From NCBI GenBank assembly GCA_028290225.1, contig JAQGKH010000041.1, forward strand, positions 1 through 6,592: a DNA stretch of 6,592 nucleotides, in the 5' to 3' direction. Source of the DNA: Devosia sp. (GTDB lineage: Bacteria > Pseudomonadota > Alphaproteobacteria > Rhizobiales > Devosiaceae). This document shows, one piece after another, positions 1 through 5,245 of the stretch. Position 1 is the first letter of the stretch. Each line of letters starts with the position of its first letter. The position numbers were made by a program, and so were the translations under genes. The notes under the pieces are model-generated. The model searched no databases and was not told the DNA's origin. It saw only the letters and a list, made by a program, of their open reading frames with translations.

Positions 1-128
1 GCTTCGATGAACACTTCCAGATTGGCTCGGGCAGCAGCCTGTCCCACAAACTCGGAAAAGCCGGAGGGACGCAGCGCCACATCCAGGGGCTCGTCGCGCC
101 CGGCAGCCGGAGAGGTAAGATCGGTCAT
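1..128 (-). CDS. ruvB: RuvB Holliday-junction branch-migration ATPase (N-terminal fragment)
   Basis: Only the first 42 codons are inside the window; the gene continues beyond the left edge. Translation from the ATG at 128 gives a short variable leader (MTDLTSPAAGRDEPLD) and then VALRPSGFSEFVGQAAARAN followed by LEVFIEA, which matches the typical RuvB start (LRPxxLxEFxGQxxxxxxLxVFIxAA) just ahead of the Walker A region. RuvB is the hexameric AAA+ motor that, with RuvA, drives branch migration of Holliday junctions in the cytoplasm. A purine-rich ribosome binding site (GAGGGG) lies about 7 nt before the ATG. It follows ruvA by 55 bp on the same strand, so it is very probably cotranscribed as ruvC-ruvA-ruvB. 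The ATPase motifs cannot be checked because they lie outside the window. Confidence 0.93.
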   Translation of the reverse strand, partial: MTDLTSPAAGRDEPLDVALRPSGFSEFVGQAAARANLEVFIE

Positions 129-183
129 GGCGAGCCCCTCAGATAGCGCATAGAGGCAGCGTCAAGGGCAGCAAACCGGCGCA

Positions 184-801
184 TCACTGGCTCAACTCCC
201 GCAAGCCAAGCCGGATCAGCTTTTCGGTTGCAGTGTCATCGCCCTCGCGTGCCACTACCCGCGCCAAGGCGCTCGAGGCCTGCGCGCCCGAATAGCCCAG
301 ATTGACCAGGGCCGAAACCGCATCCGCCACATTGCCGCTGGCAGTGCCTTCGCCCAGCGCGGTTTGCAGGCCCAGAGTGCCGGCATCGATCCCGCCGCCC
401 TGCGGTGCCTTGCCCTTGAGTTCGGTCACGAGCCGCAGCGCCAGCTTGGGCCCCACGCCATTGGCCCGGCCGATCATCGCCTTGTCCCCGAGCGCGATGG
501 CGCTCGACAATTCCGCCGGGGACAGGGCCGAAAGGATCGCCAGCGCCACGCGAGCGCCCACGCCCTGCACGGTCAGGAGCAGGTTGAACCAGCCCTTTTC
601 CGCCTCGCTGCCAAAACCATACAGCCGGATCAGGTCTTCGCGCACCACGGTCTCGATGAACACCACGGCCGCCTCCCCCACCCGCGGGAGCCCCTGCAGC
701 GTACGCGACGAGCAGAACGCCTCGTAGCAAACGCCCCCGACATCGATCAGCACATGATCGTCGCCAAAGCTATCAACCAGGCCCTTGAGCTTGCCGATCA
801 T
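184..801 (-). CDS. ruvA: RuvA Holliday-junction DNA-binding subunit
   Basis: This 205-residue protein has the usual RuvA length and three-domain layout. Residues 1-62 form the OB-fold domain (starts MIGKLKG; IDVGGVCYE at about 19-27; ETVVREDLIRLYGF at about 50-63). Residues 65-140 carry two helix-hairpin-helix motifs, VQGVGARVALAILSAL (about 78-94) and ANGVGPKLALRLVTEL (about 113-128), which contact the junction backbone. A flexible linker rich in Gly and Ala leads to domain III (about 157-205; ADAVSALVNLGYSGAQASSAL), which binds RuvB. RuvA tetramers clamp the four-way junction and load RuvB. The start ATG overlaps the ruvC stop codon (ATGA at 798-801), so translation is probably coupled to ruvC; there is only a weak Shine-Dalgarno (GGGC) of its own. 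No missing key element was seen. Confidence 0.97.
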   Translation of the reverse strand: MIGKLKGLVDSFGDDHVLIDVGGVCYEAFCSSRTLQGLPRVGEAAVVFIETVVREDLIRLYGFGSEAEKGWFNLLLTVQGVGARVALAILSALSPAELSSAIALGDKAMIGRANGVGPKLALRLVTELKGKAPQGGGIDAGTLGLQTALGEGTASGNVADAVSALVNLGYSGAQASSALARVVAREGDDTATEKLIRLGLRELSQ

Positions 802-1304
802 GCGCTGGCCCGCGCCCGTTGCGCGGCGACGCGATGATGGGCATGGCAGATGGCAATCGCCAGCGCATCGGCCGCATCAGCGCCCTTCACCGTCGCCGTT
901 GGCAGCAAGGTCTTGACCATCAGCCCCACCTGCTCCTTTTCCGCGTGGCCGGTGCCCACGATGGATTTCTTGACGAGATTGGTGGCGTATTCAGCCACGG
1001 GAATCCCCCGATGGGCCGGTGTCATCAGCGCCACGCCGCGCGCCTGCCCCAGGATCAGCGCCGAACGGGGCCCCGAATTGACAAAAGTTTCCTCCACCGC
1101 CGCTTCATCGGGCGCGAACCGCTCCAACAGGTCGGTGAGTTCGGTGAACAGGATGGCCAGGCGTTGCGCCAGTTCTCCATCGGTCGGCGGGGTGATCGTG
1201 CCGCAGGCAATAAACTGCAGCCGGTTGCCCAGGCTCTCGATGACCCCCCAGCCACAGCGCCGCAGGCCGGGATCGATGCCGATGATTCGCACTGGAACTG
1301 TCAT
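798..1304 (-). CDS. ruvC: RuvC crossover junction endodeoxyribonuclease
   Basis: The 168-residue product is the Holliday-junction resolvase, a homodimeric RNase H-fold nuclease that nicks symmetrically across the junction with divalent metal. The four catalytic acids are visible: D11 in IIGIDPG, E71 in AAVEETF, and D143 and D146 in KGADAADALAIAICHAHH, matching D7, E66, D138 and D141 of the E. coli enzyme. The conserved stretch VKKSIVGTGHAEKEQV is at residues 111-126. The ATG at 1304 is preceded by AAGGA about 8 nt upstream, a good ribosome binding site. It is the first gene of the ruvC-ruvA-ruvB cluster and its stop overlaps the ruvA start. A LexA-box-like sequence lies about 45-58 bp upstream, in keeping with SOS control of ruvC known in some alphaproteobacteria. 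Length and motifs are intact. Confidence 0.97.
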   Translation of the reverse strand: MTVPVRIIGIDPGLRRCGWGVIESLGNRLQFIACGTITPPTDGELAQRLAILFTELTDLLERFAPDEAAVEETFVNSGPRSALILGQARGVALMTPAHRGIPVAEYATNLVKKSIVGTGHAEKEQVGLMVKTLLPTATVKGADAADALAIAICHAHHRVAAQRARASA

Positions 1305-1347
1305 GAGCTTTCCTTACCCGATGGCCGCCCTCCTACCAAGCAAAAGT

Positions 1348-1362
1348 GAACAAAGCAGCAAC
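1348..1362 (-). promoter_or_regulatory. Candidate LexA (SOS) box upstream of ruvC
   Basis: Read on the minus strand the site is GTTG-N7-GTTC (GTTGCTGCTTTGTTC), one mismatch from the alphaproteobacterial LexA consensus GTTC-N7-GTTC. It sits in a T-rich stretch 43 bp upstream of the ruvC ATG, a sensible position for an operator over the promoter. The match is 7 of 8 defined bases, so chance occurrence is possible; the call leans on position and on known SOS control of ruv genes. Confidence 0.4.
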
Positions 1363-1464
1363 AAAAAGCCGCGCAGGCCGGTGGGATGCCAAGGGCTGCT
1401 CCCGGCCTGCCCTGATTGTCGCCCGAGCTCCCAGGCCATCCTGTCGAGGATATGGGCGTAGGCG

Positions 1465-1480
1465 GCCAGCGAGCGCTGGC
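1465..1480. repeat. Short inverted repeat (hairpin) in the yebC-ruvC gap
   Basis: GCCAGC and GCTGGC form a perfect 6-bp stem around the four-base loop GAGC, in a GC-rich context with no following T-run. It could be a small RNA hairpin or simply a product of high GC content. No function is claimed. Confidence 0.35.
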
Positions 1481-1627
1481 GGCGCCCGCCAGCCTGCCGC
1501 GTTGAGCGTAATGCTTGTTCTGGCGCGCCGGTCAGCCTCGGTCGCGCGGCATGTCTGGGCCGCACGACATTTTCCCAGCTTTTGCGCATCGCCGATCAGC
1601 GTCTTCATTGCGCCAAACCGGCGGCAA

Positions 1628-1675
1628 TCGGGGCGTCATCGTCACGGCCGACCGGCCTGCCGGCTGGTGCCCCGA
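1628..1675 (-). other. GC-rich inverted repeat just downstream of yebC (possible 3'-end hairpin)
   Basis: The arms at 1628-1638 and 1665-1675 pair over 11 positions as plus-strand RNA (two of them G-U). As minus-strand RNA, the sense of yebC, seven outer bases pair (TCGGGGC with GCCCCGA), followed by two mismatches and two more pairs. It begins about 25 nt after the yebC stop. No T-run follows, so it is not a classical intrinsic terminator; it might protect the 3' end of the yebC mRNA or be structure of an unrecognised transcript. Confidence 0.35.
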
Positions 1676-1699
1676 ACCGAGCGCCTGCAGCACCCGCCC

Positions 1700-2446
1700 T
1701 TAATCGGCGAGCTTGGCCATGTCCTCGTCGCTCATCTCGAAGTTCGAGTAAACATTCTGCACGTCGTCGTCTTCTTCCAGCGTCGCGATCAGCTTCATCA
1801 GCGTCGCGCCCTTTTCGGCGTCGATGGGCGTGTTGTTCTGCGGCTTCCACACGGCCTTGACCGATTCCGCCTCGCCCAGTGACTTTTCCAGCGCGGCAGC
1901 GACCTCAACCATCGCCTCGAAGCTGGTGTAGATATAGTGCCCGTCTTCATCGCTCTCGACGTCGTCGGCACCCGCCTCGATCGCCGCTTCCATGATCTGG
2001 TCGGCGCTGCCGGCGCTGGCCGGATAGGTGATCTCGCCCACCTTGTCGAACATGAAGCCGACCGAGTTGGTTTCTCCCATGGCCCCGCCATTCTTGGAGA
2101 AATACGAGCGCACATTGGAAGCGGTGCGATTGCGGTTGTCGGTCAGGGCTTCGACGATGATCGCAACGCCACCGGGGCCATAGCCCTCATAGCGGATCTC
2201 GTCGTAGTTCTCGCCCTCACTGCCCATCGCCTTTTTGATGGCGCGATCGATATTGTCCTTGGGCATGGATTGGGCGCGGGCATTGGCGACGGCTAGTCGC
2301 AAGCGCGAATTGAACGCCGGGTCGGGCATGCCCATCTTGGCCGCCACGGTGATTTCGCGGGCCAGCTTGGAAAAGACCTTGGAACGCACCGCATCGCTCT
2401 TGCCCTTGCGGTGCATGATGTTCTTGGCATGTGAATGGCCGGCCAT
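1700..2446 (-). CDS. yebC: YebC/TACO1-family translation factor (often annotated as transcriptional regulator)
   Basis: The 248-residue protein is full length for the family. The N-terminus MAGHSHAKNIMHRKGKSDAV is the alphaproteobacterial form of the YebC signature (MAGHSxxxNIxHRKG), followed by FSKLAREITVAAKMG (about 25-39), the PKDNIDRAIKKAMG motif (about 62-75) and YEGYGPGGVAIIVEALTDN (about 86-104). The C-terminal half is acidic (ESDEDG; EEDDDVQNVYSNFE). Family members were long called DNA-binding regulators; more recent work links YebC and mitochondrial TACO1 to the ribosome and to relief of stalling at proline-rich stretches. In many proteobacteria yebC lies directly ahead of ruvC, as here, though with an unusually wide gap. 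AAGGA about 7 nt before the ATG is a good ribosome binding site, and a promoter is visible in the short gap upstream. Confidence 0.95.
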   Translation of the reverse strand: MAGHSHAKNIMHRKGKSDAVRSKVFSKLAREITVAAKMGMPDPAFNSRLRLAVANARAQSMPKDNIDRAIKKAMGSEGENYDEIRYEGYGPGGVAIIVEALTDNRNRTASNVRSYFSKNGGAMGETNSVGFMFDKVGEITYPASAGSADQIMEAAIEAGADDVESDEDGHYIYTSFEAMVEVAAALEKSLGEAESVKAVWKPQNNTPIDAEKGATLMKLIATLEEDDDVQNVYSNFEMSDEDMAKLAD

Positions 2447-2483
2447 CGGTCAGTCCTTGGGTGTGGTGTTGGATCGGTGGCGC

Positions 2484-2512
2484 GTTATAGGCAAGCGCGG
2501 CCGGAATGTGAA
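2484..2512 (-). promoter_or_regulatory. Predicted sigma70-type promoter of yebC
   Basis: On the minus strand TTCACA (2507-2512) and TATAAC (2484-2489) are separated by 17 bp, each box five of six to consensus. The predicted start of transcription near 2477 leaves a leader of about 30 nt before the yebC ATG. It lies in the 72-bp gap behind the metallophosphodiesterase gene, so yebC can be transcribed apart from the upstream genes. Confidence 0.6.
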
Positions 2513-2518
2513 GCGACA

Positions 2519-3334
2519 CTAGAACTCGGGCAAGGCCGGCGCCAGCACGCCCCCGACCCGCACCGGCAACACCTTGACCGCCAGCCCGCTGCGCGGATCG
2601 GTTTCCACCGCCACTCCACACAAGGTCGCCTCGCCCTCGGCCGGGGTGAACCGTCCATTGGCGATGCCGGTGAGGAACCGGTTCAGCGGCTCGTCCGGGT
2701 CAACCCCGATCACCGAGTCATAATCCCCGCACATCCCCGCATCGGCCATCAGCGCAGTGCCCCCTTTGAGGATCCGCAGATCGGCGGTGGGAATATGGGT
2801 GTGGGTTCCCACCACCAGCGTCGCGCGTCCATCCAGGAAATGCCCCATGCCCTGGATCTCGGACGTGGCTTCCGTATGGAAATCCACGATCACCGCATCG
2901 GCCTGCTCCCCCAGCGGGCAGGCGGCAATGGCAGCTTCCACCGCCCGGAACGGATCGTCCGATGGCCCCATGAACACGCGCCCCAGCGCATTGATCACCA
3001 GCACCCGGTGCCCGTTGCGCCCTTCAACGAACATCGCCCCACGGCCCGGCGTGCCCGGCGCCATGTTGATGGGCCGCACCAGCGTGGTTTCGCGCTCGAT
3101 AAAGGAGATCGTGTCGCGCTGGTCGAACGCATGGTCGCCCAGGGTGACGATATCGGCACCCGCCGCGCGAATGCCGTTGAAATGCGGCTCGGTGAGCCCG
3201 CGGCCATGACTGGCATTTTCCCCGTTCACCACCACGAAGTCGAACTTGTAGCGCTCGATCAAACCCGGCAGCCGGTCGGCAATGCCGTCCCGGCCGGAAC
3301 GGCCCACCACATCCCCCAGAAACAGCAACTTCAT
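2519..3334 (-). CDS. YmdB/TIGR00282-family metallophosphodiesterase
   Basis: The 271-residue product is a calcineurin-like metallophosphoesterase of the TIGR00282 family (Bacillus YmdB type, a phosphodiesterase active on cyclic nucleotides such as 2',3'-cAMP; unrelated to E. coli YmdB). Metal-site motifs are in order: D8 in FLGDVVG, E39-N40 in NGENASHG, D67-H68 in TLGDHAFD, H153 in DFHTEATSE, and H178 and H180 in GTHTHIPT. The position that is Asn in the Bacillus protein (GNH) is Asp here (GDH). There is no signal peptide or membrane segment, so it should be cytoplasmic. Its ATG overlaps the stop of the cyclo-ligase gene (ATGA at 3331-3334), implying coupled translation; there is no strong ribosome binding site of its own. 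In vivo substrate in alphaproteobacteria is not known to me. Confidence 0.9.
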   Translation of the reverse strand: MKLLFLGDVVGRSGRDGIADRLPGLIERYKFDFVVVNGENASHGRGLTEPHFNGIRAAGADIVTLGDHAFDQRDTISFIERETTLVRPINMAPGTPGRGAMFVEGRNGHRVLVINALGRVFMGPSDDPFRAVEAAIAACPLGEQADAVIVDFHTEATSEIQGMGHFLDGRATLVVGTHTHIPTADLRILKGGTALMADAGMCGDYDSVIGVDPDEPLNRFLTGIANGRFTPAEGEATLCGVAVETDPRSGLAVKVLPVRVGGVLAPALPEF

Positions 3335-3918
3335 GGCGTGTCGCCGAATTGGCGCAGGCCCGTTTCGGTCACCACGGCGTCGAGAGCAATGTCATGCTCG
3401 TCTCGAGGAAGGAGGTCAAATTCCTGGGCGGCAAAGGCAAGCCCGACCAGGCGCGCCCGGCTTGTCGCGCCGGCAAAGCTGCGGTCGTAATAGCCCCCGC
3501 CATAGCCCAGCCGCGTGCCCAGGCGATCAAAGCCCAACAGCGGCACGAGCACGATGTCGGGGTCCGTCTTGGGCGCCAGGGCCGCTGGCGCTAGCGTGCC
3601 AAAGCCGGCGGCATAAAGCGGAGCGTCCGCTTCCCATACCCGCCATTCCAGCGCTGCCTCTGCCGCGACCACGGCCGGCAGCGCTACGCTGCGCCCATCG
3701 GCCAGCAGCCGCATCATGATGGGCTGGCAATCCACTTCTTCTCGCAGCGGCCAATACCCGGCGACCACATCATCGTCCGGGATCGCCACGCCGGCAAAGA
3801 AATGCTGCGCGACAGCCTGCGCCGCCCGGGTGCGTTCCTCGGGCGAAAGTGCCGCCCGGCGCGCCCTGGCCGTCACGCGCAGCGCCGCCTTGGTGTCTTC
3901 GATACGCTCAACAACCAT
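3331..3918 (-). CDS. fau: 5-formyltetrahydrofolate cyclo-ligase (5,10-methenyl-THF synthetase)
   Basis: The 195-residue protein has normal length for this ATP-dependent cytoplasmic enzyme, which converts 5-formyl-THF to 5,10-methenyl-THF and so returns a storage folate to one-carbon metabolism. Hallmarks are the N-terminal basic helix (KAALRVTARARRAALSPEER, about 10-29), GYWPLREEVDCQPIM (about 54-68), the ATP/substrate signature PLLGFDRLGTRLGYGGGYYD (about 126-145) and the C-terminal DEHDIALDAVVTE (about 173-185). It begins about 32 nt after the 3' end of the 6S RNA, the same ssrS-fau (ygfA) arrangement as in E. coli, so it is probably read from the 6S promoter by readthrough. No clear Shine-Dalgarno precedes the ATG at 3918 (GGCAGG is about 12 nt away), suggesting modest translation. 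The next gene overlaps its stop. Confidence 0.94.
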   Translation of the reverse strand: MVVERIEDTKAALRVTARARRAALSPEERTRAAQAVAQHFFAGVAIPDDDVVAGYWPLREEVDCQPIMMRLLADGRSVALPAVVAAEAALEWRVWEADAPLYAAGFGTLAPAALAPKTDPDIVLVPLLGFDRLGTRLGYGGGYYDRSFAGATSRARLVGLAFAAQEFDLLPRDEHDIALDAVVTETGLRQFGDTP

Positions 3919-3949
3919 AAGGCGCTTTTGCCTGCCGCAAGAAAATAAG

Positions 3950-4099
3950 GTGCCACCCTGGCCGTGGGATAAACGATCCCGGGAACCTACTTACGTAGGT
4001 GGGCGCCGTATGTCCAAGCCCACGGGCCTGGTCAGGGACAGCTCCCATTAGGATCGATAAGGCCCCGGGGATATTGGTATCCAACACGCACCGGGCAGC
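3950..4099 (-). ncRNA. ssrS: 6S RNA
   Basis: 6S RNA mimics an open promoter and sequesters sigma70 RNA polymerase when growth slows. The call rests on position (directly upstream of the cyclo-ligase gene), a promoter placing +1 at about 4099, and fold. The 5' end GCTGCCC (4099-4093) pairs with GGGTGGC (3958-3952); further in, GTG and GGATA pair with CAC and TATCC, giving the closing stem. CCCCGGGG on the 5' side and CCCGGG on the 3' side flank the central bubble, whose 3' strand contains the hairpin ACCTAC-GTAA-GTAGGT (4000-3985). The terminal stem ends in the 7-bp hairpin CCAGGCC-CGTG-GGCTTGG (4031-4014). The length of about 150 nt suits alphaproteobacterial 6S RNAs. The exact 3' end is uncertain by several bases; a T-rich stretch follows. 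Confidence 0.88.
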
Positions 4100-4124
4100 A
4101 AGCGATATATAGGCACTTGCTTGC
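4098..4124. repeat. Inverted repeat around the 6S -10 box
   Basis: GCAAGC (4098-4103) and GCTTGC (4119-4124) are perfect 6-bp inverted arms with centres 21 bp apart, about two helical turns. CCGG lies near or next to each arm. A dimeric regulator could bind here, but part of the left arm is also the 5' end of the 6S RNA, so base-pairing constraints on the RNA may explain it. Confidence 0.35.
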
Positions 4125-4133
4125 CGGGTGCAA
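4106..4133 (-). promoter_or_regulatory. Predicted promoter of the 6S RNA
   Basis: On the minus strand TTGCAC (4128-4133) and TATATA (4106-4111) are 16 bp apart. The expected +1, seven bases past the -10 box, is a G at 4099, exactly where the closing stem of the 6S RNA begins. An inverted repeat (GCAAGC at 4098-4103 and GCTTGC at 4119-4124) straddles the -10 box. Confidence 0.65.
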
Positions 4134-4300
4134 AGGGGGTGAGGCGCGCTTCTGCAGCACAAATCTTCGGGCGCCCCGGCACCGCTGCTGCCCTCGTACA
4201 ATCCCGATCAAGTCTTGGATCCCGCAGCCATTTGGCTCATTCTGACGATGCGCAGCCCATCACGGCGTCGCGCAGCCCTGTCGCCACTCGGGAACTGCAC

Positions 4301-5233
4301 TTGACCAAGCTCCTCGCATCACGGTGGTCCAAAGCCGCAGCCTGCCTGGCAGCGCTGCTTGTATTGCTGGCGGTCCAACTCCCCGCCATTGCCGCCGGGA
4401 CGGGGGAACCCGCCCGCTCCTGCTTTTCCCTTGGAGACGAGCCTGTCTGCATCGCCGAGCCCACTTATGTCGCCGATGTGTGCAGCGCCATCTCGCGCTT
4501 TTCCCGCCACTGGCAAATCCCCGAGGCATTCTTTGCCCGCCTGATCTGGCAGGAAAGCCGCTTTGATCCCCAGGCCATCAGCCCGGCGGGTGCCCAGGGC
4601 ATCGCCCAGTTCATGCCCGGCACCGCGCGGCTACGCGCCCTTGATAATCCTTTCGATCCTGCCCAGGCGCTGGCCCGCTCGGCCGAATATCTGCGTTTCC
4701 TTGAACAGAAATACGGCAATCTGGGCTTGGCCGCCGCGGCCTATAACGGGGGCGAAGGCCGCGTGTCGCGCTTTGTCGCCGGGACCAGCGGCGTCGCCGG
4801 GGAAACCCGCAACTATGTCTCGATCATCACTGGCCGCCCGGTGGATTACTGGCGCAACGAGGCTCCCGAGCCGGTGGATTTTACCCTGGAGCCGGCAACG
4901 CCCTTCCAGGACTCCTGCCTCGACATGGCCTCCGCGGTTCGCATGCCCGACCTGGATTCCACCGCCGCTGCCTGGCAACCCTGGGGGGTCCTTATCGCCC
5001 AGCACAACAGCAGCGATGTCGCCCGCAGCCGCTTTGAGTCCGCACAGGCCAAATTCTCCAAAGTGCTGGGGGAGGAACCGCTGCTGCTGATCACCGTGCG
5101 CAATCCCAATTTCGGGCCGCGCCTGCGTTTTTCGGCCATGGTGGGGCGCCCCACCCGGGCCGAAGCCACGGCGCTGTGCAACCGCCTCATCGCTGCGGGG
5201 GGCAACTGCATCGTTCAGAAAAACGGCTCCTGA
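4301..5233 (+). CDS. Secreted lytic murein transglycosylase (SLT/GH23) with SPOR-like C-terminus
   Basis: From a TTG start at 4301 the protein has 310 residues. It opens with a signal peptide: basic LTKLLASRWSK, a hydrophobic core (CLAALLVLLAVQLP) and a cleavage region AIAAG at about 29-33. The frame is open back to 4121, but that part overlaps the 6S promoter and precedes the signal peptide; GGGAA lies just before the TTG. The SLT domain (about 60-180) shows the catalytic Glu85 in WQESRFDP, GIAQFMPGTA (100-109), AAYNGGEGRV (146-155) and ETRNYV (168-173). Such enzymes cut the MurNAc-GlcNAc bond with 1,6-anhydro ring formation in the periplasm. Residues 225-307 (PWGVLIAQ ... ALCNRLIAAGGNCIVQK) resemble a divergent SPOR peptidoglycan-binding domain. 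Six Cys follow the signal peptide (41, 50, 61, 206, 293, 303), allowing disulfides. Family call is firm; SPOR assignment is moderate. Confidence 0.88.
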   Translation: MTKLLASRWSKAAACLAALLVLLAVQLPAIAAGTGEPARSCFSLGDEPVCIAEPTYVADVCSAISRFSRHWQIPEAFFARLIWQESRFDPQAISPAGAQGIAQFMPGTARLRALDNPFDPAQALARSAEYLRFLEQKYGNLGLAAAAYNGGEGRVSRFVAGTSGVAGETRNYVSIITGRPVDYWRNEAPEPVDFTLEPATPFQDSCLDMASAVRMPDLDSTAAAWQPWGVLIAQHNSSDVARSRFESAQAKFSKVLGEEPLLLITVRNPNFGPRLRFSAMVGRPTRAEATALCNRLIAAGGNCIVQKNGS

Positions 5234-5245
5234 GCCTTATTTCTG
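5216..5245. terminator. Bidirectional intrinsic terminator between the transglycosylase gene and zapA
   Basis: A 30-bp imperfect palindrome centred at 5230/5231: outer arms CAGAAA (5216-5221) and TTTCTG (5240-5245), inner GC arms GGCTC (5225-5229) and GAGCC (5232-5236). On the minus strand the GC stem is followed by GTTTTTCTG, a proper U-tract for terminating zapA; on the plus strand it is followed by TTATTTCT for the transglycosylase. Both stop codons (TGA at 5231-5233, TAA at 5237-5239) fall inside it. Confidence 0.75.

Larger units (their letters stand above)
1305..1699. other. 395-bp intergenic region between yebC and ruvC, no convincing gene
   Basis: No reading frame here on either strand has a ribosome binding site, a recognisable motif or a composition like the neighbouring genes. 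Two overlapping minus-strand frames of about 91 codons (ending near 1314 and 1333) and a plus-strand frame from 1346 that runs on antisense into yebC are low-complexity, Arg/Ala-rich translations typical of non-coding high-GC DNA. What can be seen are a LexA-like box at 1348-1362, a 6-bp hairpin at 1465-1480 and a long GC-rich inverted repeat at 1628-1675 close behind yebC. The region should contain the ruvCAB promoter, but I cannot find a good -35/-10 pair. It is much longer than the other gaps in this window and could hide a small RNA or a decayed gene. Confidence 0.6.

Noticed and set aside
1314..1608. Two overlapping minus-strand frames of about 91 codons in the yebC-ruvC gap
   Set aside because: No ribosome binding site, no recognisable motif, Arg-rich translations, and the two compete for the same DNA. 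Kept only as part of the gap description.
2435..3490. A 351-codon plus-strand open frame antisense to the phosphodiesterase and part of the cyclo-ligase gene
   Set aside because: Its translation is His/Arg/Pro-rich with no domain, it runs exactly opposite two genes with clear catalytic motifs, and long antisense frames are expected at this GC content.
3908..4201. A 97-codon minus-strand open frame across the 6S RNA
   Set aside because: It overlaps the structured RNA and its promoter, has no motif, and would need a transcript beginning upstream of the 6S start.
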